Source: Marinifilum_A sediminis (lineage in GTDB: Bacteria > Bacteroidota > Bacteroidia > Bacteroidales > Marinifilaceae). From it: a stretch of DNA of 64,000 nt. The DNA is taken from assembly GCA_947496465.1 (NCBI GenBank), contig CANMCX010000001.1, positions 496,001-560,000 on the forward strand. Reading direction: 5' to 3'. Below are positions 1-9,249 of the stretch, in pieces. Position numbers and translations under genes: made by a program. The notes under the pieces were generated by a model. That model was not told where the DNA came from. It did no database searches and saw nothing but the letters and a program-made list of their open reading frames with translations. Each line of letters starts with the position of its first letter. The stretch's first letter is position 1.

Positions 1-1
1 A

Positions 2-1516
2 ATAAAAAACCGTCCCCGATCTGTCTATTCGATTTGGACCAAAATGCAATCACAAAAAGTTAGTATTGAACAAATTTACGATCAGTTATCGGTTCGCGTT
101 GTTTTCAAACCTGAAGATGGAATTCCTGAAAAAAATCAATGCTGGAATATTTATTCATTGATTACGGATATCTACAAACCAAAACCTGAAAGAATCAGAG
201 ATTGGGTGAGTACTCCAAAAGCAAATGGATACGAAGCACTTCATGTTACTGCAATGGGACCTCTTGGAAATTGGGTGGAATTTCAGATCAGAACTGAGCG
301 AATGGATGATATCGCTGAAAAAGGTTTTGCGGTTCAAGCTAAATACAATGTAAACGGAGGAGAGTCCGAACTGGATAAATGGCTAAAAGATGTAAGAGAA
401 ATTCTTGATAATCCAGAAGCTGATGCAATGGCTTTTTTAGATGAGTTCAAGTTGAACCTCTTTTCGCATGAGATTCAGGTGTTTACTCCTAAAGGACATA
501 TTAAAACCTTACCTAAAAATGCTACCACTCTTGATTTTGCCTACGATATCCATACCGATATAGGTAATCAATGTATTGGTGCTAAGGTAAATCATAAACT
601 TGTGCCTTTAAGTCATGTTCTTAAAAGTGGTGATCAGGTTGAAATTCTAACCTCTGAAAAGCAATCACCTAAACATGAATGGCTTGATTTTATCGTAACT
701 GCAAAAGCCAAATCAAAAATTAAAACAGCATTTAAAAAGGAAAGAAAAGAATATACCGTTAAAGGTGCCAAAATGGTAGAAAGTCAATTGCTAGATGTTG
801 GCTTAAAAGTGAATTCCAAATCTTTCCGTAAGATGCTGGAGCATTATAACCTATCAAATAAGGAAGAACTTTTCTATAAAATTGGCTTAGGTAAAATTGA
901 TATCAATGAAATAGAATCGGTAGTAAAGAAAAAATCAAAAAGTAAATTTATTAAATACTGGAAACTGCAATTCTTCGGCAATTCGAAAGATAAAAAAGAA
1001 GAAATAGTTCCAGAAACCCAGGAAGATACAAAACCAGAAGTAGATAAGAAAAAAACATTGGTTCTTAGCGAAATGGCTGCTAATGAAACTTATAAAATTG
1101 CTACTTGCTGTAAACCAATCCCTGGAGATGAAGTACTAGGCTATGTGGATATGGCAAATAATGTAACTATTCACAAAAGGAAATGCCCAAATGCTCTTAA
1201 GTTAATGTCTAGTCAGGGGGACAGACTTTTGGCTGCAGATTGGACAAGTCATCGATTAATGTCATTTCTAGCAGTTATTGAATTATCGGGCATCGATAAA
1301 ATCGGAATTGTGAATGAAGTTACCAATATCATTTCCAAGGATCACGATGTAAATATGAGATCCCTACATTTTGAAAGTCACGATGGTGTATTCGAAGGAT
1401 TAATACATCTCTACGTTCACAATACCGAAGATCTCAATAATCTAATCATGAAATTAATCAAAATTAAAGGACTGGATAATGTGAAACGTATCGAAAATAT
1501 TGAGGAGTACTCGTAA
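2..1516 (+). CDS. RelA/SpoT-family (p)ppGpp synthetase/hydrolase, 5'-truncated by window edge
   Basis: Only the C-terminal part of a bifunctional Rel/SpoT-type alarmone enzyme is present. The frame is already open at base 2 and reads NRPRSVYSIWTK before the first internal ATG at base 44, matching the synthetase motif of this family, so the ATG at 44 is not the real start. Visible in order: the rest of the synthetase domain (RDWVSTPKANGYEALHVT, then VEFQIRTERMDDIAEKGFA), a TGS domain (IQVFTPKGHIKTLPKNATT), a Cys-containing zinc-finger-like domain (ATCCKPIPGD and KRKCPN) and a C-terminal ACT domain. The HD hydrolase domain would lie upstream of the window. It makes and/or degrades ppGpp in the stringent response. 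The family call is secure; whether both activities exist cannot be seen here. Confidence 0.93.
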   Translation: MKNRPRSVYSIWTKMQSQKVSIEQIYDQLSVRVVFKPEDGIPEKNQCWNIYSLITDIYKPKPERIRDWVSTPKANGYEALHVTAMGPLGNWVEFQIRTERMDDIAEKGFAVQAKYNVNGGESELDKWLKDVREILDNPEADAMAFLDEFKLNLFSHEIQVFTPKGHIKTLPKNATTLDFAYDIHTDIGNQCIGAKVNHKLVPLSHVLKSGDQVEILTSEKQSPKHEWLDFIVTAKAKSKIKTAFKKERKEYTVKGAKMVESQLLDVGLKVNSKSFRKMLEHYNLSNKEELFYKIGLGKIDINEIESVVKKKSKSKFIKYWKLQFFGNSKDKKEEIVPETQEDTKPEVDKKKTLVLSEMAANETYKIATCCKPIPGDEVLGYVDMANNVTIHKRKCPNALKLMSSQGDRLLAADWTSHRLMSFLAVIELSGIDKIGIVNEVTNIISKDHDVNMRSLHFESHDGVFEGLIHLYVHNTEDLNNLIMKLIKIKGLDNVKRIENIEEYS

Positions 1517-1617
1517 ACTAAAATTTATTCTAAATAACATCTCTTTTCTAAAAAAAATTACTATTTTAGACCCATTATTTTAAATTAGATTAGATAACAC
1601 CTAGGTTATTTTTAGAT

Positions 1618-2076
1618 ATGAGCAACGAGGATACCAAAGAAATTGTCAAGAAGATGTTTACTGAATATCTTCAGAAAAAGGGACACCGAAAAACCCCTGA
1701 AAGATATGCTATTTTAGATGAGATTTATTCTCGCGAAGGACACTTTGACATTGAGTCCCTGTACATCTTTATGAAAAATAAGAACTATCGGGTAAGTAGA
1801 GCAACGCTTTACAATACAATTGATCTTCTTTTAGATTGCAAGTTAGTTATCAAACATCAGTTTGGTAAAAATATTGCTCAATTTGAAAAAGCTTATGATA
1901 GTAACAAGCACGATCATTTAATCTGTACTCGTTGTGGAAAAGTGCTTGAATTCTGCGATACTCGTCTTGATGACGTTAGAAGAAATGTTTCAGACGACAT
2001 GGATTTTAAAGTTTCGCACCACTCTTTATACATCTACGGAACCTGTCAGGAATGTAGAAAATTAGAAAACAACTAG
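1618..2076 (+). CDS. Fur-family transcriptional regulator
   Basis: A 152-residue Fur superfamily repressor. The N-terminal winged helix includes YRVSRATLYNTIDLLLDCKLV (about residues 57-77), the usual recognition-helix region. The C-terminal dimerisation part has the HDHLICTRCG metal-site motif (Cys103, Cys106) and a second Cys pair CQEC (Cys143, Cys146), which would form the structural zinc site. Length is normal for the family. It could be an iron (Fur), peroxide (PerR) or zinc (Zur) sensor; sequence alone does not settle this. It stands alone between rel/spoT and purA and is followed by a strong terminator, so it is probably transcribed separately or from rel. Confidence 0.9.
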   Translation: MSNEDTKEIVKKMFTEYLQKKGHRKTPERYAILDEIYSREGHFDIESLYIFMKNKNYRVSRATLYNTIDLLLDCKLVIKHQFGKNIAQFEKAYDSNKHDHLICTRCGKVLEFCDTRLDDVRRNVSDDMDFKVSHHSLYIYGTCQECRKLENN

Positions 2077-2100
2077 ATTTATCAACATACATCTTTTATA

Positions 2101-2129
2101 AAAACCTCTTATTTTAAGAGGTTTTTTTG
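2101..2129 (+). terminator. Rho-independent terminator after fur-family gene
   Basis: AACCTCTT-ATTTT-AAGAGGTT stem-loop followed by a run of T, 25 bases after the stop codon. Confidence 0.85.
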
Positions 2130-2189
2130 TGTCTTTAAACTACTTATCAACAAGCTTCATTTTCACTCATGCAAAATGAAAATAATTAC

Positions 2190-2197
2190 TACCTTTG
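2190..2197 (+). promoter_or_regulatory. Putative Bacteroidota -7 promoter element for purA
   Basis: TACCTTTG fits the established Bacteroidota -7 consensus TAnnTTTG. It predicts a leader of about 115 bases before the purA ATG. No clear -33 TTTG is seen at the usual spacing. Confidence 0.5.
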
Positions 2198-2319
2198 ACT
2201 GTTAAAACTTGGGACCTACCTTCAAGATTTAACATCGAAAACCGAACCGTTTTATAAATCCGATATTAAAAAATGGTACGGATATTTACATGTAAGATTT
2301 AATTCAAATTATTAGACAG

Positions 2320-3591
2320 ATGAAAGTTGATGTACTTTTAGGCCTCCAATGGGGAGACGAGGGTAAAGGAAAAGTTGTGGATGTACTAACCCCAAAGTAC
2401 GATTATATTACCCGTTTTCAAGGCGGACCAAATGCCGGACATACACTTGAATTTAACGAAATTAAACACGTACTGCATACCATTCCATCTGGAATCTTTC
2501 GCGATGATAAAATCAACGTTATTGGTAATGGTGTTGTTATTGATCCTGTAATCTTCAAAAAAGAAATTGAAGGAATCAAAAAACTAGGTATTGATTTATC
2601 CAAAACCTTATTTATTTCGAAAAAAGCTCATCTTATTTTGCCATCGCACAGAATACTTGACGCAGCTTCGGAAGCAGCCAAAGGGAAATCTAAGATTGGA
2701 TCGACCTTAAAAGGGATTGGACCAACTTACATGGATAAAACCGGTAGAAACGGTTTACGTGTTGGTGATATCAACAGTAATTTTAAAGAAAAATACGACC
2801 TTTTAGTTGCCAAGCACAGACAAATGCTTGACAAATTCTATGAGTTCGATTACGATATGTCGGAATACGAAGCGGAATGGTTCGAAGGAATCAAAGTGCT
2901 AAACGAATTCCAATTAATTGATAGCGAACAATTCCTAAACGACGCTTTAAAAGAAGGTAAATCTATTCTTGCTGAAGGTGCTCAGGGAACTTTATTAGAT
3001 ATTGATTTCGGATCATATCCATTTGTAACCTCATCGAACACTGTATGTGCTGGTGCTTGTACTGGATTAGGAATTGCTCCTAACAGAATTGGTAGAGTTA
3101 TTGGTATTTTTAAGGCATATTGTACTCGCGTAGGAATGGGACCTTTCCCAACCGAATTGTTCGACGAAGATGGACAACAATTAAGAGACAACGGTAACGA
3201 GTATGGATCAACTACAGGTCGTCCAAGAAGATGTGGATGGTTAGATATGGTTTCTTTAAAATACTCAATCATGATTAATGGTGTTACTGAATTGACCATG
3301 ATGAAATCTGACGTTATGGATGATTTTGAAAACATCAAAATCTGTACTTCATATATCGTAAATGGCGAAGAAGTTGAGCATGTACCATACGAAATGACCG
3401 ATGATATTAAGCCTGTTTTAACTGAATTTAAAGGTTGGAAAACTGATATGACTTCTGTAACTCATGAAAATGAATTCCCAGAAGAATTTAATGCTTATAT
3501 CGATTTTATTGAGAAAGAAACAGGAGTTCCTGTAAAGGTGGTTTCTGTTGGTCCAAACAGAGCACAAACAATCGAAAGAAATCTTGACTAA
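2320..3591 (+). CDS. purA: Adenylosuccinate synthase
   Basis: Catalyses GTP-dependent condensation of IMP with aspartate to adenylosuccinate, the first committed step of AMP synthesis, in the cytoplasm. The 423-residue protein is full length. It starts with the family GTP-binding loop GLQWGDEGKGK (residues 8-18), including Asp13, and has FQGGPNAGHT with His41; these two residues correspond to the catalytic pair of the family. Further signatures are EGAQGTLLDIDFGSYPFVT and GSTTGRPRRCGW. The ATG at 2320 puts Asp13 and His41 at their canonical numbers, which supports this start. It is monocistronic by its own promoter-like element and a strong terminator. Confidence 0.97.
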   Translation: MKVDVLLGLQWGDEGKGKVVDVLTPKYDYITRFQGGPNAGHTLEFNEIKHVLHTIPSGIFRDDKINVIGNGVVIDPVIFKKEIEGIKKLGIDLSKTLFISKKAHLILPSHRILDAASEAAKGKSKIGSTLKGIGPTYMDKTGRNGLRVGDINSNFKEKYDLLVAKHRQMLDKFYEFDYDMSEYEAEWFEGIKVLNEFQLIDSEQFLNDALKEGKSILAEGAQGTLLDIDFGSYPFVTSSNTVCAGACTGLGIAPNRIGRVIGIFKAYCTRVGMGPFPTELFDEDGQQLRDNGNEYGSTTGRPRRCGWLDMVSLKYSIMINGVTELTMMKSDVMDDFENIKICTSYIVNGEEVEHVPYEMTDDIKPVLTEFKGWKTDMTSVTHENEFPEEFNAYIDFIEKETGVPVKVVSVGPNRAQTIERNLD

Positions 3592-3610
3592 TCAAGAATT
3601 AAATAAATGA

Positions 3611-3641
3611 AAAAATCCCGCCAAACGGCGGGATTTTTTTT
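3611..3641 (+). terminator. Rho-independent terminator after purA
   Basis: CCCGCC-AAAC-GGCGGG stem followed by eight or more T. Strong on the plus strand; the complementary A-run also allows minus-strand use, and the next gene converges on it. Confidence 0.9.
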
Positions 3642-3755
3642 ATGCTGTTTTCACCACTTCGAAAACAACATCCCCATCATTGATAAACACCTTTTAAAAT
3701 ACACCCCAATACGATAAAAAGTGTCGCTCTTTGAATTTTATATGCTTCTAATAAA

Positions 3756-4388
3756 TTATCGCTTTTCTGCAACCAAACTCTTTTCTGAAATTTTCGATGC
3801 ATCATCAAGATTAATACGAAACGAACCATCAACTATGTCTTTGTATTCACTTGTTTTCACAAATCGAACATTTCCTGTTCCCTTAAGAAAAATTCGACCT
3901 TCGAATCTTCCTTCCAAAACATTATTCTGAAATTTAGTAAGTACTAATTTAATCTTATCTCTCTTTACATTTCCTTGAAATTCACAAGAATTATCAGATT
4001 CAGAACAAAGAAATTTTTCACGTTTAACCTCAGCCTCATTATACCAACCAACCATCGCACTCTCATCAAGTTCAGCATTAATTATATGAGGAAAACTTGT
4101 GTTCTTTAAATCAATTCCATTAATGGAAATATTCAATTGTTCAATTGTTCCAATACTATCTTTACGAATAAGCAGACCGGATAGAAATATCGATTGCTTA
4201 CTCCTATCCCATAATCCTTCACAATCCCTGGTTTCAAAACAGCAATCTCCATTTCTTGAGAATTGTAAACCTATATGTGTTTGTTCGTTAAATTCCTTCT
4301 GATCATTTTCTGAGATCATTTTCCCAGTTGAACAACTAAAGATAAAAGGCAAAATTACGAGACAAAAGATTTTTAATTTCATATTCAT
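3756..4388 (-). CDS. Predicted lipoprotein of unknown function
   Basis: I do not recognise a family. The 210-residue protein begins with a short basic segment and a hydrophobic stretch ending in IFSC (Cys19), a plausible lipobox, so it should be a membrane-anchored lipoprotein. The mature part is mostly polar and beta-rich, with several Cys (for example DCCFETRDCEG and FLCSESDNSCEF) that could form disulfides. An internal Met at residue 3 is an alternative start. It is convergent with purA, and its upstream neighbour on the same strand is about 200 bases away, so it is probably monocistronic. Confidence 0.75.
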   Translation of the reverse strand: MNMKLKIFCLVILPFIFSCSTGKMISENDQKEFNEQTHIGLQFSRNGDCCFETRDCEGLWDRSKQSIFLSGLLIRKDSIGTIEQLNISINGIDLKNTSFPHIINAELDESAMVGWYNEAEVKREKFLCSESDNSCEFQGNVKRDKIKLVLTKFQNNVLEGRFEGRIFLKGTGNVRFVKTSEYKDIVDGSFRINLDDASKISEKSLVAEKR

Positions 4389-4538
4389 AATGCATTCATT
4401 TTATATAACAGATGCACTTGCTCCAAAAAGGTTGCGAGCCGATGCGATATATTATTTAAACGTGCAATCAAGCTAATACCCTACTTTAAAATCAAGTTTC
4501 TTTTAGTAAAAAGCACCAATTCATTAACAATCAGGAGC

Positions 4539-4567
4539 AAAAAAAGCTGCCCGACGGGACAGCTTTT
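4539..4567 (-). terminator. Terminator after first MFS gene (minus strand)
   Basis: On the minus strand, AAAGCTGTCCCG pairs with CGGGCAGCTTT and is followed by a T-run, just downstream of the 4589-5953 gene. Confidence 0.8.
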
Positions 4568-4588
4568 CATATTAATTAAATTGTAATT

Positions 4589-5953
4589 TTATTTGCTATT
4601 AGATGGCAATTCCAATCCATATCCTGAAACCTTATCCTCACGCTTCAATAATAGGGCGAAAATAAAACCAATAACTCCCAAACAAGAAAACATTATCATG
4701 GCGTAAGTATAATCCAATCTTTCTGCATCAACTGGGTTGGTTCCATCTAAAATCATACCCGCTAGTATTGGAAACGCCCATAAACCAAGATTCTGAACCG
4801 AAAACATAAAACCATAGGCAGTTCCAATTCGCTTCTCGTCCACCATTTTTGCTACCGAAGGCCACATTGCCGCAGGAACCAATGAGAAAGCAATACCTAA
4901 TACAACCATCAATGCATAAGGAGTAATTCCAGAAAATGCGAAACAAAGATGAACAGCAGTTAATATTATTGAGCCATATATCATCAATGAAGCTGCCTTA
5001 CCATATTTGTCAACAAAAAATCCAAATAATGGTGTAAAAAACATAGTACCAAATGGCATCATAGCCGCAATATCGCCACTTTGAATTTCAGTTAAACCAA
5101 ACTTATTTGCAAAAAAGTCTGCCGAAAAAGCAAAGAATGGAAACACTGCAGAATAAAATGTAAGACACAAAAATGTAACAAAAATAAACGATCTATTGGT
5201 TAGCAATTCTACTAAGTCAGAAAAACGGAAAGGATCTGATTTTGTTTCTAATGTGTCTTTTTGCACTTGCTTATCTAATTTTAAATCGAACAGTATATAT
5301 ACAATAAATACCAATAGTGCAGAAGTTACAAAAAGAGCAGCAAACCATGTTGCCAATGTCCATCCAGCTTCAGAACCTATCAACCTAGGCGATAATATTA
5401 ATGCCAACATTGAACCTGTTCTTGCCAAGCCAAGCTTCACACCAAATGCCAAAGCCAACTCCTTACCTTTAAACCATTTTACAATGATTTTACTAATAAC
5501 AACAATACTCGTTTCTGCTCCTAAACCAAATAGAAACCTTCCTAAAAGCATCATTTTTAATTCTGGAGAATATCCGGGAAGAAATGAAGACATAAAAGCA
5601 TATCCGATTCCATCATTTCGATACATGTCGCTTGCACCATAGGCTGTAACTAGGGCTCCAATAGCCATAAAAGAAACAAACATAAAGCCTGTTCTGCGAA
5701 TCCCTAGTTTATCTAAAATAATACCTCCGAGCACTGCCATACATAAAAATACATTTGGCACAGAATAGACAGAAACAAACCATCCGAAATTAGTACTTGT
5801 AAATCCAAGCTCTTTAGTTAATGTTGATTTTAATGGCGATAAGGCATCGTAGAAATAGTAATTTGCTGCAAGAACAAATCCAACGGTAAGTAACATTGCC
5901 CATCGTGTAACAGCCGAATCTCTTAACGAGGTTTTTAAAGCTTCTGTATTCAT
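4589..5953 (-). CDS. MFS transporter, paralog 1 of 3
   Basis: A 12-helix major facilitator superfamily permease of about 454 residues in the inner membrane. Family marks are GGIILDKLGIRRTG after helix 2 (motif A-like), VKWFKGKELALAFG in the central part and FGFFVDKYGKAAS in the second half. The open frame extends to 6010, but that upstream Met lies at the foot of the terminator hairpin of the preceding gene. Starting at 5953 gives MNTEALKTSLRDSAVTRW, which aligns with the N-termini of the two paralogs (MTDAIKKTLRDSAGARW and MTAQLQQTLRESKTARW), so 5953 is preferred. Substrate is unknown; a small organic anion or peptide is possible, but nothing here proves it. It ends in GYGLELPSNSK, a tail shared with the paralogs. 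Confidence 0.87.
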   Translation of the reverse strand: MNTEALKTSLRDSAVTRWAMLLTVGFVLAANYYFYDALSPLKSTLTKELGFTSTNFGWFVSVYSVPNVFLCMAVLGGIILDKLGIRRTGFMFVSFMAIGALVTAYGASDMYRNDGIGYAFMSSFLPGYSPELKMMLLGRFLFGLGAETSIVVISKIIVKWFKGKELALAFGVKLGLARTGSMLALILSPRLIGSEAGWTLATWFAALFVTSALLVFIVYILFDLKLDKQVQKDTLETKSDPFRFSDLVELLTNRSFIFVTFLCLTFYSAVFPFFAFSADFFANKFGLTEIQSGDIAAMMPFGTMFFTPLFGFFVDKYGKAASLMIYGSIILTAVHLCFAFSGITPYALMVVLGIAFSLVPAAMWPSVAKMVDEKRIGTAYGFMFSVQNLGLWAFPILAGMILDGTNPVDAERLDYTYAMIMFSCLGVIGFIFALLLKREDKVSGYGLELPSNSK

Positions 5954-6010
5954 TAATATAGTGTTAGTTATAAGAAGCACCGAAAATACAAAAGCTTTTT
6001 GTAATCGCAT

Positions 6011-6039
6011 AAAAAAAGCCGCCCCGAAGGACAGCTTTT
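6011..6039 (-). terminator. Terminator after second MFS gene (minus strand)
   Basis: Minus strand AAAGCTGTCC-TTCG-GGGCGGCTTT followed by seven T. It lies between paralogs 2 and 1 and excludes the upstream start of paralog 1. Confidence 0.85.
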
Positions 6040-6058
6040 AAAATAATATTTGTGATAA

Positions 6059-7498
6059 CTATTTTTGAATATTTGGCAATTCCAGTCCGTAACCTTTCTT
6101 ACGGTCTTCAGCTTTCAATAAGAAACCAAAAATAGTAGCTAGAACTGTTAATCCAACAAAAATTAACCAAGTTGATGAGTAATCAAACATTGGTATTTCA
6201 CCTGCTTCTCTAAGAGCCTGAACTTTTGACGAAATATCTCCTGGATCAACACCTTCTGCTCTAAAATTAGCAATAGCTTTCTCAATCATTTCGTTAATAC
6301 CTGGGTTTGTTTTATCCAAAACTACACCTAATAAGATAGGAACTAACATTAGTCCAATATTCTGCACATAAAAAATAAGTGCATAAGCAGATCCCAATTG
6401 CTTCTCTGGAATAATTTTAGGTACAGATGGCCACATTGCTGAAGGAACTAATGAGAAAGCAATACCTAAAAGAATAACTGCTGCAATAGCTACCCAAGTT
6501 GCTGTTAAAGCAGGTAAATAGAAAATAGTATGAACGATTACAAGCAATACAGCTCCAAGAATCATTATGGAAGCACCTTTACCATATCTATCATAGATAT
6601 ATCCAAATAATGGAGTTAAAAGAATGGTACCAAAAGGCAAAATAGATGGAATATCACCAGCTGTTGAAGGATCAATACCAAATTTATTTACCATCAAACC
6701 TGACGAAAATTTATAGAATGGGAATACTGCTGAATAGAATAACAAACAAAGAATAGCAATGTACCAGAATCCTTTGCTTTTGACAATCACCAATAGATCG
6801 GAAATTTTGAATGGCTCTTCTTCTTCAGCCTCATCTTCCACTTGTTTATCTAATTTCACATCCATTACACAATAAACAATGAAAAGTATTAATGCAATAC
6901 TTAAAGCAATAGTTCCTACTAATACTGTTGTAGGTATATCAAAGGCTTTGGCAATACGTGGAGATCCGAATAACGCAAGGAATGAACCCAAACGTGCTAG
7001 TGCCATCTCTGTACCCATAGCTAGTGCCATTTCTTTTCCTTTAAACCATTTTACAATAATTCTTGACACGGTAATTCCAGCTCCTTCAGCTCCTACACAG
7101 AATATTGCAAATCCAGCTGCAGAAACAAAGACTCTGGCATCTATTCCAATTATTGTGGAACCTATTTCAAAATTATGCGCAAATGCATAATACTTTACAA
7201 TAGCACCTATAATCATTACTACACCTGAGCTTACTGCAGTAAATTTGATACCCATTTTATCAAGTATAATACCTGCAAAAATCAGCATGAAAGCAAATAC
7301 ATTCAAGTATCCTTGTGCTCCTGTAACTATTCCCCAATCAGTACCGCTCCATCCGTAAGTACTCTGAATTTGAGTTTGAAGTGGAGAAAGAACCTCCATG
7401 AAGGTATATGCAATAAGCATAGTTACCGATACGAGAATTAGCACAAACCAACGGGCACCTGCACTATCTCTCAATGTCTTTTTAATAGCATCTGTCAT
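6059..7498 (-). CDS. MFS transporter, paralog 2 of 3
   Basis: A 479-residue inner-membrane MFS permease with the same plan as its neighbours: N-terminal TLRDSAGARW, AGIILDKMGIKFT, VKWFKGKEMALAMG, a charged central loop rich in Glu (EDEAEEEEPFKISDLL) and FGYIYDRYGKGAS in the second half. The last two helices are separated by a long outward loop (about 50 residues, NPGINEMIEKA onward) that paralog 1 lacks. The C-terminus is KKGYGLELPNIQK, nearly identical in paralog 3. It is flanked by terminators on both sides, so each copy appears to be its own transcription unit or to have attenuated readthrough. Substrate not deducible. Confidence 0.9.
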   Translation of the reverse strand: MTDAIKKTLRDSAGARWFVLILVSVTMLIAYTFMEVLSPLQTQIQSTYGWSGTDWGIVTGAQGYLNVFAFMLIFAGIILDKMGIKFTAVSSGVVMIIGAIVKYYAFAHNFEIGSTIIGIDARVFVSAAGFAIFCVGAEGAGITVSRIIVKWFKGKEMALAMGTEMALARLGSFLALFGSPRIAKAFDIPTTVLVGTIALSIALILFIVYCVMDVKLDKQVEDEAEEEEPFKISDLLVIVKSKGFWYIAILCLLFYSAVFPFYKFSSGLMVNKFGIDPSTAGDIPSILPFGTILLTPLFGYIYDRYGKGASIMILGAVLLVIVHTIFYLPALTATWVAIAAVILLGIAFSLVPSAMWPSVPKIIPEKQLGSAYALIFYVQNIGLMLVPILLGVVLDKTNPGINEMIEKAIANFRAEGVDPGDISSKVQALREAGEIPMFDYSSTWLIFVGLTVLATIFGFLLKAEDRKKGYGLELPNIQK

Positions 7499-7605
7499 TA
7501 CAATAATTTTTGGGTTAAAATTTATTTTAAGATTTTAGAGCTTACTAAATTAAGATTAATGCCTAAAAAAACAAACCTGTATTTTATCATATACAACCGC
7601 TTACG

Positions 7606-7632
7606 AAAAAAGCCACCCAATAGGTGGCTTTT
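7606..7632 (-). terminator. Terminator after third MFS gene (minus strand)
   Basis: Minus strand AAGCCACC-TATT-GGGTGGCTT followed by TTTT, between paralogs 3 and 2. Confidence 0.85.
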
Positions 7633-7654
7633 AACTATAATATATGTTTTGAAA

Positions 7655-9067
7655 TTATTTTTGAATGTTCGGTAATTCAAGACCATATCCTTTCTTCTTA
7701 TCTTCCTTCTTAAGCAAGTATGCAAACAAAAGACCTAAAATACCTGTTGATGCAAATATCAACATAGGAACAGTATAATTATAAACTGCACCTTCAACAC
7801 CTTGTTGAATTTGCTCAGTAACACCTGGATTCACAACATCAAGAACATAACCGATCAACATTGGAACAACCATCAATCCAATATTCTGAATCATAAATAT
7901 TACTGCATAAGCAGAACCAAGGTATCTATCTTCTACAATTTTTGGTACTGATGGCCACATCGATGCCGGAACTAGAGAAAATCCAATACCTAACACGATC
8001 ATACCAGCCCAAGCTATAAAAGTTGAAGATGGAGCCAAAGCAAAAGTCAAATGTACTGCAATTAAAAGGATTGAACCAAAAATCATAATACTTGCTCCTT
8101 TTCCTTTATTATCAAGATAACTACCAAATAAAGGTGTTAAAGCCATAGTTCCTAATGGAAGAAGACCAGCAATAAATCCACCTGTATCAGCAGTTGTTCC
8201 AAATTTATTTACAAATAAATCTGCAGCATATTTCATAAACGGGAAAACTGCTGAATAGAATAATACACACAAAATAGCGATGTACATGAATGCTTTATTC
8301 GTAAACAATTTACCCAAATCAGAAATTTTAAATTCATCTTCTGGATCTGCAGAAGCCTCTTCAACTCCTTCTTGTTTATCGTATTTTGCATCCATCATTG
8401 CATAAATTAGGAAAGTCAACAATCCAACAACAAGCAATAATGCTGCAAAAGCAACAGGACGAGTAATAATTTCTTGCTCTCCGGCTACTCTGGTTGAAAA
8501 CCAAAATGCCGCTAACATACCAAAACGAGCAGTAGCCATCTCTAATCCCATAGCCAGAGCCAATTCTTTACCTCTAAACCACTTCACCAAAATTTTTGAT
8601 ACCGTAATCCCAGCAATCTCAACACCAACACCAAATGTTGCAAATCCTAATGCAGCCATTTTTACCGATGGACTATAACTAGTGAAAAATGAATTCATGA
8701 AATCATATCCAAAACCACCATTAACAAATGCAGGAGTTAATGCATAGTAATTGATACCAGCACCAACAATCATTAAACTAACAAATGTAATTCCTGTGAA
8801 ACGAATACCTAATTTATCAAGGATAATTCCACCAATAATCAAGAATAAAAAGAAGACATTAAATAAAGAATATGCTCCAGTGAAAAACCCATAAGAACTA
8901 TTGTTCCAATCTAAAGCAGAATCCTTTAACAATAATGGTTTTAATGGAGATAAAATATCTGTAAATAAATATCCTGTTAGCATCACAAATGATACCAAGG
9001 CCAAAACAATCCAACGAGCCGTTTTACTCTCGCGAAGTGTTTGTTGTAATTGTGCGGTCATTACCAT
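7655..9067 (-). CDS. MFS transporter, paralog 3 of 3
   Basis: A 470-residue inner-membrane MFS permease, first of the three in transcription order. It shows TLRESKTARW, GGIILDKLGIRFTG, VKWFRGKELALAMG, FGSYLDNKGKGAS and the tail KKKGYGLELPNIQK. A second ATG two codons in (9061) gives MTAQLQQTLRES, which aligns better with paralog 2 and is equally plausible. The region upstream is shared with the divergent pncB gene (about 180 bases). Close similarity across all three copies indicates tandem duplication. The shared motifs place them in one MFS subfamily, but I cannot name the substrate. Confidence 0.9.
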   Translation of the reverse strand: MVMTAQLQQTLRESKTARWIVLALVSFVMLTGYLFTDILSPLKPLLLKDSALDWNNSSYGFFTGAYSLFNVFFLFLIIGGIILDKLGIRFTGITFVSLMIVGAGINYYALTPAFVNGGFGYDFMNSFFTSYSPSVKMAALGFATFGVGVEIAGITVSKILVKWFRGKELALAMGLEMATARFGMLAAFWFSTRVAGEQEIITRPVAFAALLLVVGLLTFLIYAMMDAKYDKQEGVEEASADPEDEFKISDLGKLFTNKAFMYIAILCVLFYSAVFPFMKYAADLFVNKFGTTADTGGFIAGLLPLGTMALTPLFGSYLDNKGKGASIMIFGSILLIAVHLTFALAPSSTFIAWAGMIVLGIGFSLVPASMWPSVPKIVEDRYLGSAYAVIFMIQNIGLMVVPMLIGYVLDVVNPGVTEQIQQGVEGAVYNYTVPMLIFASTGILGLLFAYLLKKEDKKKGYGLELPNIQK

Positions 9068-9204
9068 TTTAAATATTTTTTGTGTTTAAGAATTTTTTAA
9101 AGGCCGCTAATTTAGGATTAAATGAGACAGGAACAAATGACTACCAACATATTTAACCTATCCATATTGATTCCACATTTAGAACATCCAAAGCAGATAT
9201 TCCC

Positions 9205-9212
9205 TATCTTTG
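9205..9212 (+). promoter_or_regulatory. Putative -7 promoter element for pncB
   Basis: TATCTTTG matches TAnnTTTG, 37 bases before the pncB ATG. No good -33 element was found. Confidence 0.45.
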
Positions 9213-9249
9213 AGAAGATTTTATACTGATTCGCATTTAATTTAATTCG

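Noticed and set aside
2982..3338. 118-residue minus-strand open frame
   Set aside because: Antisense shadow of purA.
5196..5642. 148-residue plus-strand open frame
   Set aside because: Antisense shadow inside a well-supported MFS gene, with low-complexity composition.
5954..6010. N-terminal extension of first MFS gene
   Set aside because: The upstream Met lies at the foot of the preceding gene's terminator hairpin, and the paralogs align from 5953.
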